A stretch of DNA of 26,019 bases, taken from contig CAXDRX010000020.1 in NCBI GenBank assembly GCA_963991985.1, positions 1-26,019 on the forward strand, given 5' to 3'. The notes beneath the pieces are model-generated. The model was given only the letters and a program-made list of their open reading frames with translations, ran no database searches and had not been told where the DNA came from. Position 1 is the stretch's first letter. The number at the start of each line of letters is the position of its first letter. This stretch comes from MED-G17 sp963991985 (GTDB lineage: Bacteria; Bacteroidota; Bacteroidia; NS11-12g; UBA9320). Both the position numbers and the translations under genes were made by a program. Below, piece after piece: positions 6,812 through 14,135 of this stretch.

Positions 6812-8659
6812 CTACTCATTTTTTGGAACATCTATCGGAGATGTTTGTTTGCCCTCAAAGCTCTCAACAATAAGTTTATTTTGGTCATATATATCAAAAT
6901 GATATTTTTCTTTTCCTTGCTCATCAAAGGTTATCGTCTTGTAATCGAAATAAATGGGGATGGTTTTTTCCAGAAATATTATTTTGGTGCTGTCTTCAAT
7001 ATGGTGCTGCAACAAGGTATCCGTTCGCCATTGTTTTTTTAGTTGTTCATCGAGTGGTTCATAACCCAATTTCATTCGAAATTCGTCTCGATTGATTTTT
7101 TTATGATCTTGCATTAAAAATTCGCCTATTTCCAAAGGATTTTCAACCCGAACACATCCATGACTTACCGACCGTTGCACATTCTCAAACTTTGATTTTT
7201 GCGGCGTATCGTGGAGGTAGATACTAAAAGGATTTGAAAATATAAATTTTATTTTCCCTAAGGCATTAAAATCACCGGCTTTTTGTATGATATGGAAAGG
7301 ATGTTTGTCTGCTTTGTATCGCTTCCAATTTATGGTGTCTCCATCAATCACTTGATTGTTTTGGTAAACTTCGTAATGGTTGTTCGTCAAATAGCACGAA
7401 TCTTCCGTCATTAAATGCCACATTTCTCGCATCACAATACTTTTTGGAACGCCCCATTTGGGATTTAAAACCAAGTATCGAATTTTGGAAAAAATTTGAG
7501 GAGTTTCAAAATTGGTAGGCTTATGATACCATTTTTTGGTTTCTAAAAATTTTGACAGTTTACGCTCATAATCAATCGGTTTTTGTTTGCCGATGCAAAC
7601 CTTTTGAACATTGATGCTATCTGCGTAATGCAGATAAAGGTTGTACTCGGGGAGGTTTATGTAGATAAATGGCGCTTTTAGCTTATGTGTGCTGAACCAC
7701 CGGCATCTTTCCAAATTTGCCTGGATCTGAAGTATTTTTTGGAGAGGAGAGAGGTTCAGTGCTTGAAAAGTATTGAATCCTAGAATTCCATCAGGATGGA
7801 GCCCAACAGCTTCTTGAAATTTTTTGATGGATTGAAATATTTTTCTTTTGTAGGTTGAAGATTTTGCCAAGGAAGAATCTTTCTGGTTTAGATACCCTTT
7901 TTGAATCAAAGTATAGACGACTTGGTCTATTTCTTGGAAAGAGTCCCCGAGAAGAATTTTGATGTTTTTGGGGACTTTAAAGGAAAAAGGTTTTTTGTCT
8001 GTTTTTTCCCATTTGTCTCTTTCCAAAGCAAGTATTTTCTTTAAAGATTGGTATTCAAGAGAGTTATTGAATTCATTTTTTTCAAATACTTTGCTAAACT
8101 CACCATAATTTAGGGGTTCCAACAAATTGAAATCTTTCATCGTATCTAAAGGAAGCATATAATTCGTACCAAAAATTTCTTTTGGATTACTCCGACCAAA
8201 AACCCTATCATGGTGCAAAGCAATTAAACCGTCAGATACCAAAATTTCAAGAAAGGCCAATTTTTCATGAAATGAATCAAAATTTGACTGCAAATATTCC
8301 AACAATTGGTCAATAGAATCTACATGATAAAATTTTGAAGAAAGGCCTTCATTTTCTGAGGAATACAATAAATTTTTTAGTTCTGATCTTTTTGTCGAAT
8401 CATTCCTAAGTTGATCCCAAATGGGTTGAAAGTTACGTTGCACATAAAAATCTTTAAGTTCTTTTATGTACTTAATTTCGGCAGGTCTTTTACTCAACTG
8501 GCTTTTTATTTCTTGAGAAAGCAAATGTTTATTGAATTTGAACGCATTGGATTCCCTCTTTTTTGAGCAAGAAAGAACAATGATGCAGCACCAAAAAAAA
8601 GCAATCAAGGCAATTTTTATGGGCATAAAAGATTTTATATCAAATGAATTTAACTTCAA
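6812..8659 (-). CDS. YcbB/LdtD-type L,D-transpeptidase, probable lipoprotein
   Basis: Periplasmic L,D-transpeptidase that forms 3-3 peptidoglycan cross-links. The N-terminus has a hydrophobic segment ending in a lipobox-like VLSC (Cys31), so the protein is probably lipid-anchored. Then come an L,D-transpeptidase scaffold domain (about 60-230), a peptidoglycan-binding domain (AVGLHPDGILGFNTFQALN, 284-302) and the YkuD catalytic domain with H483 (YLHDTP) and SHGCVR (499-504, catalytic Cys502). The 615 residues match E. coli LdtD/YcbB in size and order. A C-terminal tail of about 100 residues follows the active site. The ATG at 8659 overlaps the upstream gene's stop by four bases; an alternative start is Met12 (8626). 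Two unrelated L,D-transpeptidases in tandem suggest different substrates or conditions. Confidence 0.94.
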   Translation of the reverse strand: MKLNSFDIKSFMPIKIALIAFFWCCIIVLSCSKKRESNAFKFNKHLLSQEIKSQLSKRPAEIKYIKELKDFYVQRNFQPIWDQLRNDSTKRSELKNLLYSSENEGLSSKFYHVDSIDQLLEYLQSNFDSFHEKLAFLEILVSDGLIALHHDRVFGRSNPKEIFGTNYMLPLDTMKDFNLLEPLNYGEFSKVFEKNEFNNSLEYQSLKKILALERDKWEKTDKKPFSFKVPKNIKILLGDSFQEIDQVVYTLIQKGYLNQKDSSLAKSSTYKRKIFQSIKKFQEAVGLHPDGILGFNTFQALNLSPLQKILQIQANLERCRWFSTHKLKAPFIYINLPEYNLYLHYADSINVQKVCIGKQKPIDYERKLSKFLETKKWYHKPTNFETPQIFSKIRYLVLNPKWGVPKSIVMREMWHLMTEDSCYLTNNHYEVYQNNQVIDGDTINWKRYKADKHPFHIIQKAGDFNALGKIKFIFSNPFSIYLHDTPQKSKFENVQRSVSHGCVRVENPLEIGEFLMQDHKKINRDEFRMKLGYEPLDEQLKKQWRTDTLLQHHIEDSTKIIFLEKTIPIYFDYKTITFDEQGKEKYHFDIYDQNKLIVESFEGKQTSPIDVPKNE

Positions 8660-9384
8660 AGTTTTTCTAGCGGCAGATACACTTCTTGATTCAAAATAGG
8701 ATTGTTGTTTAAATAATATTGATTGGGGTAGTAAGCAAAAAGACAGGATCCTCCTTGCAAAGTATCAATCAATTGTCGATGAATTTTTTCACTTACCGCC
8801 GGACACCCGAAGCTTCGGCCTATTCTTTTGTTCCAGGCAACATAATTTGGGCTTACATATTTGGCACCATGTATTACAATCCCTCTGCTAAAAGCATTGG
8901 AGTTGTACCCTTTATCCAATCCGTATAATTTTAGAGAATAATTGTGTCTCCCATAATATGGAGTTCCTGTTAAGTAAAAGCCAAGACTGCTTTTGTGCGA
9001 ACGGTAACTATTGGAAAATTGTGTGCTAAATTCATCCCCTGATTTTTGTCCATGGGCGACCATTTCAGAAAAAACCAATCTTTTATTTTTCATATCAAAG
9101 GTGTAAAATCTATTTTTATTACAAGATTTGGAGAAGTCAATTACAGAAAGGTAATGTGGGTTGCTAATTTTATGAAAGTGCCGGAGATGCATAAAACCTT
9201 TCACTGCATAAAAAAAAGCATTTTTAGATATTTCAGTAGAATCAATGGAAAGATCAACATAGAGGTCGTTGACGTAACTTTTGAATGCTGAACCTTTGGT
9301 GGAAATAAGTAGTTCGTAATGATTTTTCTGTCGAAAACCAAAAGCTGTAAAAACAATAAAACTTATAAAAGCTACATTTTTCAC
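8656..9384 (-). CDS. Murein L,D-transpeptidase catalytic domain family protein (YkuD_2 type)
   Basis: A second, unrelated L,D-transpeptidase-like protein of 242 residues. A short signal peptide is visible (hydrophobic residues 4-16, likely cleavage near AFG-FR), so it should act in the periplasm. The catalytic region has IVIHGAKYVS (H172) and RIGRSFGCPAV (Cys194), the His/Ser-x-Gly-Cys arrangement of the YkuD_2 family (PF13645-like). It has neither a peptidoglycan-binding nor a scaffold domain. It lies 20 bases after hppA and overlaps the YcbB-type gene by four bases, so the pair is probably made together. Cross-linking, lipoprotein attachment or hydrolysis are all possible; the exact reaction is not visible. 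Confidence 0.9.
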   Translation of the reverse strand: MKNVAFISFIVFTAFGFRQKNHYELLISTKGSAFKSYVNDLYVDLSIDSTEISKNAFFYAVKGFMHLRHFHKISNPHYLSVIDFSKSCNKNRFYTFDMKNKRLVFSEMVAHGQKSGDEFSTQFSNSYRSHKSSLGFYLTGTPYYGRHNYSLKLYGLDKGYNSNAFSRGIVIHGAKYVSPNYVAWNKRIGRSFGCPAVSEKIHRQLIDTLQGGSCLFAYYPNQYYLNNNPILNQEVYLPLEKL

Positions 9385-9404
9385 TTTGATTTTGAAGGCC
9401 AGGT

Positions 9405-11654
9405 TTATTGCGTTTCTTCTAGCGCGTATTTTGCGCAGTTTTTCATGCTACAATCTTTTTTTGAGCAATTTCTTTTTGCTGTTTGAGCAGGGTTATTTTC
9501 ATTCATGCAGCATGATGCCATATTTTCTTTTTCTGCAGCAGCAAAGTCTGGGTTTGATATATGTGGGGCAATGATTAATGCTACAATGGATGTGAGCTTG
9601 ATAAGAATATTCATGGACGGACCTGAAGTATCTTTAAAAGGATCACCAACAGTATCGCCGGTAACTGCTGCTTTGTGTGGCTCAGAACCTTTTTTGTAGG
9701 ATTCACCGTCTATTTCAACCCCCTTTTCAAATGATTTTTTTGCATTGTCCCAAGCACCTCCCGCATTGTTTTGAAAAATTCCCATCAAAACACCCGAAAC
9801 AGTAATTCCAGCGAGTAAACCGCCCAAGGCCTCTGGTCCAAAAGTGAATCCAACAATGGCCGGTGATAACAAAGCAATTGCACCTGGCAATAACATTTCT
9901 CTTAGTGATGCTTTCGTAGAAATATCCACGCATTTTTCATATTCAGGTTTGCCAGTGCCTTCTAAAATTCCGGGTATCTCCTTGAATTGTCTTCGTACTT
10001 CTTTGACCATTTCCATGGCTGCTTTACCTACTGATGCTATAGCCAAGCTGGAGAAAATAAACGGAATCATCCCTCCTACAAACAGCATGGCCAAAACATC
10101 TGCTTTGTATATATCTATGGTCGAAATACCTACCAAACCCACGTAAGCTGCAAATAAAGCCAAAGCGGTTAGCGCTGCTGATGCAATCGCAAACCCTTTC
10201 CCTGTTGCTGCAGTCGTATTTCCTACTGCATCTAAATTGTCGGTTCGTTTTCTAACTTCTTCAGGCAATTCACTCATCTCTGCAATTCCTCCAGCATTGT
10301 CTGCGATTGGTCCAAATGCATCTATGGCCAATTGCATTGCCGTTGTGGCCATCATACCAGCTGCTGCAATTGCTACTCCATACAATCCAGCAAAATGGAA
10401 TGATACTATGATCCCTGCTGCCAAGATTAGGATAGGAATTACCGTAGATTGCATGCCAACAGCAAGACCTCCAATAATATTGGTTGCATGCCCAGTACCA
10501 GATTGATTGATGATGGATTGTACTGGTTTTTTCCCCATCGACGTGTAGTATTCAGTTATCCAACTCATAAGCGCACCAACTACCAAGCCTGTTAAAACAC
10601 TAAAGTAGACAGCGATGTTGCTAAATTTAAAATCTTCTCCGGACCTACTGAAAGTTAAATTTTCGGGCATCAAATGCGTGATGATGAAAAAGGAAGCAAT
10701 TGCGGTCAAAACAATGGAACCCCAATTGCCAATATTAAGTGCATTTTGGACGCTATCTCCCTCATTTTTGATTCTTACAAAATAGGTAGCTAAAATGGAA
10801 AAAAGTAAACCTGCACCTGCGATAAACATAGGAACCAAAATGGGGCTTAGTCCATTAAAATTATCTTGGGCAATCACCTCTCTGCCCAAGACCATTGTTG
10901 CCAAGATGGTCGCTACGTAAGAGCCAAACAAATCGGCTCCCATCCCTGCTACATCACCAACATTGTCTCCTACATTGTCTGCAATTGTTGCAGGATTTCG
11001 TGGGTCGTCTTCTGGAATATTTGCTTCAACTTTTCCTACCAAATCAGCTCCAACATCTGCCGCTTTGGTATAAATACCACCGCCTACCCGGGCGAATAAA
11101 GCAATAGATTCTGCACCCAGTGAAAATCCAGCCAAAATTTCTAAAGCCTTTTGCATTTCTTCACCATTTGCAGAAGCGTCTCCGACGTATTTTTTATAAA
11201 AAACGATAAACAATATGCTTAAACCGAGAATGGCCAATCCGGCTACCCCCAATCCCATAACCGAACCTCCCGTAAAAGAAACTCTTAGTGCTTGGGGCAA
11301 ACTTGTTCTTGCGGCTTCTGTCGTTCTTACATTTGCTCGGGTGGCAATGTTCATCCCAATAAAACCTGCAAAGGCGGAGAAAAATGCACCAATTAAAAAA
11401 GCAATTGCGATAACCCAATCGCTATGTTCTACCAGTTGGCCTGAGATTCCAAGCAGGATGGAAGCAAAAATGGCAAATATTGACAATACCTTCCATTCTG
11501 CTTTCAAAAATGCCATTGCACCATTTGCGATGTGTTTTGCAATGTCCTGCATTTTTTCATTCCCTGCAGGTTGACGATTTATCCATATTGATTTAATCGT
11601 CATGAAAACCAGTCCAATTAGACCTAAAAAAGGAATTGTATAAATTAAATCCAT
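9405..11654 (-). CDS. hppA: K+-dependent membrane-bound pyrophosphatase, ion pump (probably H+)
   Basis: Sixteen-helix inner-membrane pump that couples PPi hydrolysis to ion export; 749 residues. Active-site motifs are intact: DVGADLVGK (200-208), EDDPRNP (215-221), DNVGDNVGD (226-234), and near the C-terminus GDTVGDPFKDTSGPS. The GNTTAATGKG block has Ala at 482 where K+-independent enzymes have Lys, which marks it as K+-dependent. The helix-6 position that carries Glu in Na+ pumps (DLFE) is Gly244 (DLFGSY), while helix 5 has Glu182 (LGAESIALF). As I recall, this is the pattern of the Flavobacterium-type H+-pumping subfamily, so an automatic 'sodium-translocating' label may be wrong. The last 49 residues carry five Cys (715, 716, 730, 735, 740), an unusual tail that should be periplasmic. 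Confidence 0.95.
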   Translation of the reverse strand: MDLIYTIPFLGLIGLVFMTIKSIWINRQPAGNEKMQDIAKHIANGAMAFLKAEWKVLSIFAIFASILLGISGQLVEHSDWVIAIAFLIGAFFSAFAGFIGMNIATRANVRTTEAARTSLPQALRVSFTGGSVMGLGVAGLAILGLSILFIVFYKKYVGDASANGEEMQKALEILAGFSLGAESIALFARVGGGIYTKAADVGADLVGKVEANIPEDDPRNPATIADNVGDNVGDVAGMGADLFGSYVATILATMVLGREVIAQDNFNGLSPILVPMFIAGAGLLFSILATYFVRIKNEGDSVQNALNIGNWGSIVLTAIASFFIITHLMPENLTFSRSGEDFKFSNIAVYFSVLTGLVVGALMSWITEYYTSMGKKPVQSIINQSGTGHATNIIGGLAVGMQSTVIPILILAAGIIVSFHFAGLYGVAIAAAGMMATTAMQLAIDAFGPIADNAGGIAEMSELPEEVRKRTDNLDAVGNTTAATGKGFAIASAALTALALFAAYVGLVGISTIDIYKADVLAMLFVGGMIPFIFSSLAIASVGKAAMEMVKEVRRQFKEIPGILEGTGKPEYEKCVDISTKASLREMLLPGAIALLSPAIVGFTFGPEALGGLLAGITVSGVLMGIFQNNAGGAWDNAKKSFEKGVEIDGESYKKGSEPHKAAVTGDTVGDPFKDTSGPSMNILIKLTSIVALIIAPHISNPDFAAAEKENMASCCMNENNPAQTAKRNCSKKDCSMKNCAKYALEETQ

Positions 11655-11675
11655 GTATCGAAAATATTTTTGGAT

Positions 11676-11685
11676 TGCGAATTTA
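11676..11685 (-). promoter_or_regulatory. Possible -7 promoter element for hppA
   Basis: The minus strand reads TAAATTCGCA, one mismatch from TAnnTTTG in its first eight bases, 21 bases before the hppA ATG. It sits in the 63-base gap after the M23 peptidase gene, the largest gap in the nine-gene minus-strand run and so the likeliest place for an internal promoter. The same ten bases occur before fbaB. No clear -33 TTG is seen. Confidence 0.22.
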
Positions 11686-11717
11686 AACTATTTTGGACGT
11701 GTGATGGAATAATGAGC

Positions 11718-12533
11718 TTATTTAATCCTTAATTTTCTCCCAATTCTAAGCACAGTTCTGCTTGATATTCCATTTAACCTACAAATCCTATGAATAGAAG
11801 TTCCATAACGAACGGCTAGAGCGGATAATGTATCTCCCTTTTTAATGGTATGATAAACTCCATAGGCTCTGGCGTATTGTGCTTTTTGAAGTTTGTCATA
11901 GAGGCTTCTTGTGACGACTAGGGTGTCTGATTTTAATGAATACGACTCAAAGTCAATAATTTTCTTAGGGTCAAAGGGTTGTCCTTGATATCGTGTTTCG
12001 AAATGCAAATGTGGCCCAGTAGATCGACCGGTATTTCCTCCGAGACCAATGGCTTGGCCAGCTCTTAAAGATTGATTCCTTTTTACCAGTGTTTTACTCA
12101 AATGGGCGTAAATGGTTTCCAATCCATTGTAATGGCGAACCACTACATAAAGACCAAATCCACGATAATCCCATTTTACATATCTCACCAATCCATCAAA
12201 AGCATTTTTTACAGTATCTCCAATGGACAAGTCAATATCTATACCTTTATGAAATCGCTGGTTTCTCCATCCATAGTTTGAGTTTACTTTCCCATAAACA
12301 GGGTGTTGATAGCGGCAGTTGTTGTCTTCGGTAAGTTGTAGGATTGTGTTGAAGTTCAAATCCTTAACCAAGGCATGTGGTTTGTTTACATTTAAGCTGT
12401 CCCACATCATTTCATACAAATCAGCACAAGGAATAAGATTGCTGTCAAGTTGAGCAAAAAGTACCTTTTTGGTGATAACTAGCAGCGCAAAAAGGAGATA
12501 TTTCTTAGATAGAACCGATCTTTTTTTTGGCAT
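11718..12533 (-). CDS. M23 family metallopeptidase with C-terminal LysM domain
   Basis: Exported zinc endopeptidase of the LytM/M23 type, probably acting on peptidoglycan cross-links; 271 residues. A signal peptide spans about 1-27 (KKYLLFALLV core, cleavage near LFA-QLD). The catalytic domain (about 77-195) retains all ligands: H95 and D99 in HKGIDID, H144 in YAHLS, and H175/H177 in GPHLHFE. A LysM domain closes the chain (about 227-271, HTIKKGDTLSALAVRYGTS). The site looks active, unlike the degenerate EnvC or NlpD types. The ATG lies inside the end of ribF (29-base overlap), and no other start keeps the signal peptide. The overlap ties its translation to ribF, and the two L,D-transpeptidase genes follow downstream. 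Confidence 0.93.
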   Translation of the reverse strand: MPKKRSVLSKKYLLFALLVITKKVLFAQLDSNLIPCADLYEMMWDSLNVNKPHALVKDLNFNTILQLTEDNNCRYQHPVYGKVNSNYGWRNQRFHKGIDIDLSIGDTVKNAFDGLVRYVKWDYRGFGLYVVVRHYNGLETIYAHLSKTLVKRNQSLRAGQAIGLGGNTGRSTGPHLHFETRYQGQPFDPKKIIDFESYSLKSDTLVVTRSLYDKLQKAQYARAYGVYHTIKKGDTLSALAVRYGTSIHRICRLNGISSRTVLRIGRKLRIK

Positions 12534-13437
12534 TATTGCTATCTATTTTTAGTTGTTTTTGAAGTTCATCTGCTGAATTAAATTTTCTTTCTTCCCTGAG
12601 AAAATGGTGAAAGTGGACATCCATAATTTCCTGGTAGATATTTTCATTAAAGTTGAGTATATGTACTTCTATAGATTTTTTTTTCAGGTCGAATGTTGGG
12701 TTTGTTCCTATATTCATTATGCCCTGATATTGGGCATCTCTCCATTGAACAGTGACCGCATAAACGCCGTTTTTGGGAATCAATTTTTCTTGATTTTGTA
12801 TCTCTAAATTGGCAGTAGGAAATCCAAAAGTTTTCCCTCTACCCAATCCTCTAATCACTTTACCCGAGATACTGTAAGGGCGACCCAAGTAATTTTTGGC
12901 CAAGGCAACATCGCCAAGTTTGAGGGCAGTCCTTATCTTGGTTGAACTGATGATACTTTCTTGAACTTCTTTGGCCTCTATTTCTTGCAAGGTGTAATCA
13001 AAAATTTCTGCACCTCTCTGCAAATCTTTAATAGATCCCTCTCTGTTTTTCCCAAACCTGTGGTCATAACCGATTACAAAGTGTTTGACCTTAAGTCTAT
13101 CAGCCAAAATGTTTTTGATGAAATCAAAGGGAGTAGTTCTGGAGAACTCCTTAGTAAAAGGGCTAATGATTAAGTGGTCAATGCCTATGGATTTGATGAG
13201 ATTGGCTTTTTCCTCAATGGTGGTTAATATTTTAATGTCTTGATCGCCATCGAAGACAATTTTTCGCGGGTGGGGATGGAAAGTAAGTAAAACAGATTCT
13301 ATGTTGATTTTTCTTGCAGTATCAACTATGTTTTTCAATATTTTCCGATGTCCAAGGTGCACTCCATCAAAGGTACCTTGGGTAACTACATATTGTTTTT
13401 CTGCTGGAAATGACTGGATAGAATGATAGACTTTCAT
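12505..13437 (-). CDS. ribF: Bifunctional riboflavin kinase/FAD synthetase
   Basis: Makes FMN from riboflavin and ATP, then FAD from FMN and ATP, in the cytosol. The 310 residues have the usual two-domain order: an N-terminal nucleotidyltransferase domain with GTFDGVHLGH (21-30), LTFHPHPRKI (51-60) and GYDHRFGKNREG (123-134), and a C-terminal riboflavin kinase domain with GRGKTFGFPTANLE (199-212) and GVYAVTV. The start ATG overlaps truB by four bases. There is no room upstream for an FMN riboswitch. The truB-ribF pairing is widespread in bacteria and supports both calls. Confidence 0.97.
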   Translation of the reverse strand: MKVYHSIQSFPAEKQYVVTQGTFDGVHLGHRKILKNIVDTARKINIESVLLTFHPHPRKIVFDGDQDIKILTTIEEKANLIKSIGIDHLIISPFTKEFSRTTPFDFIKNILADRLKVKHFVIGYDHRFGKNREGSIKDLQRGAEIFDYTLQEIEAKEVQESIISSTKIRTALKLGDVALAKNYLGRPYSISGKVIRGLGRGKTFGFPTANLEIQNQEKLIPKNGVYAVTVQWRDAQYQGIMNIGTNPTFDLKKKSIEVHILNFNENIYQEIMDVHFHHFLREERKFNSADELQKQLKIDSNNAKKKIGSI

Positions 13438-14135
13438 GTTTCCTTAGGAGGGGCAATATTTAGTTCTTTGTTTATCCGTTTTTCAAATGTCTCTAAATCT
13501 TCTGCCTCTGCGAGTGCGTATTCACCAATATGCGTTCTGCAAAGTTGAGTCAAGTGTGCACCACTCTCTAGCATTTTGCCAAACTGGTCGGCAAGGCTTC
13601 TTATGTAAGTTCCTTTTGAGCATTTAATTGTAAACTGCACATGGGGAAAGTTTTGGGGATTAATTTCAAAAAATTCTACGTTTACTTCACGCGGCGGTAG
13701 AGGTTCAATATTTCCTTTTCGTGCGTTTAGATAAGATCTTTTTCCATTGATTTTTAGGGCAGAAAAAGCAGGTGGTTTTTGAAGTATTTTTCCCGTGAGT
13801 CTTTTGGCAATTTGCTCCATTTTTTTTTCAGTGATGTGATTTATTGGAAATGTGTTATTTATCTCAGTTTCCAAGTCATAGCTTGGTGTTGTACTGCCAA
13901 TTGTAATTGTTCCTTGATAGGTTTTTCTTAAGCCTTGATACTGATGAATTTTCTTTGTGTGTTTACCGGTACAGACAATCATCAAGCCCGTGGCAAGTGG
14001 GTCTAGAGTTCCAGCGTGGCCAACTTTTTTTTCCTTTACAAGGAATCGAACTTTCTTGACCAATTGAAAGGAGGACCATCCATATGGCTTATCTAGCAGA
14101 ATTGTATTTCCCTTTGAAAATGCTTCCATTCTCAT
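13434..14135 (-). CDS. truB: tRNA pseudouridine(55) synthase
   Basis: Isomerises U55 to pseudouridine in the T-loop of tRNAs. It is 233 residues long, shorter than E. coli TruB (314), because it lacks most of the C-terminal PUA region, as is common in this phylum. Motifs: LLDKPYGWSSFQLVKKVR (13-30), VGHAGTLDPLATGLM with catalytic Asp45, RLTGKILQKPPAFSALKING-like segments, and CSKGTYIRSLADQFG. The gene overlaps uvrD by four bases at its start and ribF by four at its end, so all three are likely coupled. A second in-frame Met is at codon 3; the first is used because it produces the ATGA overlap. Confidence 0.97.
   Translation of the reverse strand: MRMEAFSKGNTILLDKPYGWSSFQLVKKVRFLVKEKKVGHAGTLDPLATGLMIVCTGKHTKKIHQYQGLRKTYQGTITIGSTTPSYDLETEINNTFPINHITEKKMEQIAKRLTGKILQKPPAFSALKINGKRSYLNARKGNIEPLPPREVNVEFFEINPQNFPHVQFTIKCSKGTYIRSLADQFGKMLESGAHLTQLCRTHIGEYALAEAEDLETFEKRINKELNIAPPKET

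Noticed and set aside
9844..11574. Several plus-strand open frames of 70-119 codons opposite hppA
   Set aside because: hppA is a long, conserved gene on the minus strand with intact motifs throughout; the antisense frames have no recognisable domains and follow from its Ala/Gly/Ile-rich codons.
13434..13437. FMN riboswitch before ribF
   Set aside because: ribF overlaps truB by four bases, so no leader exists.
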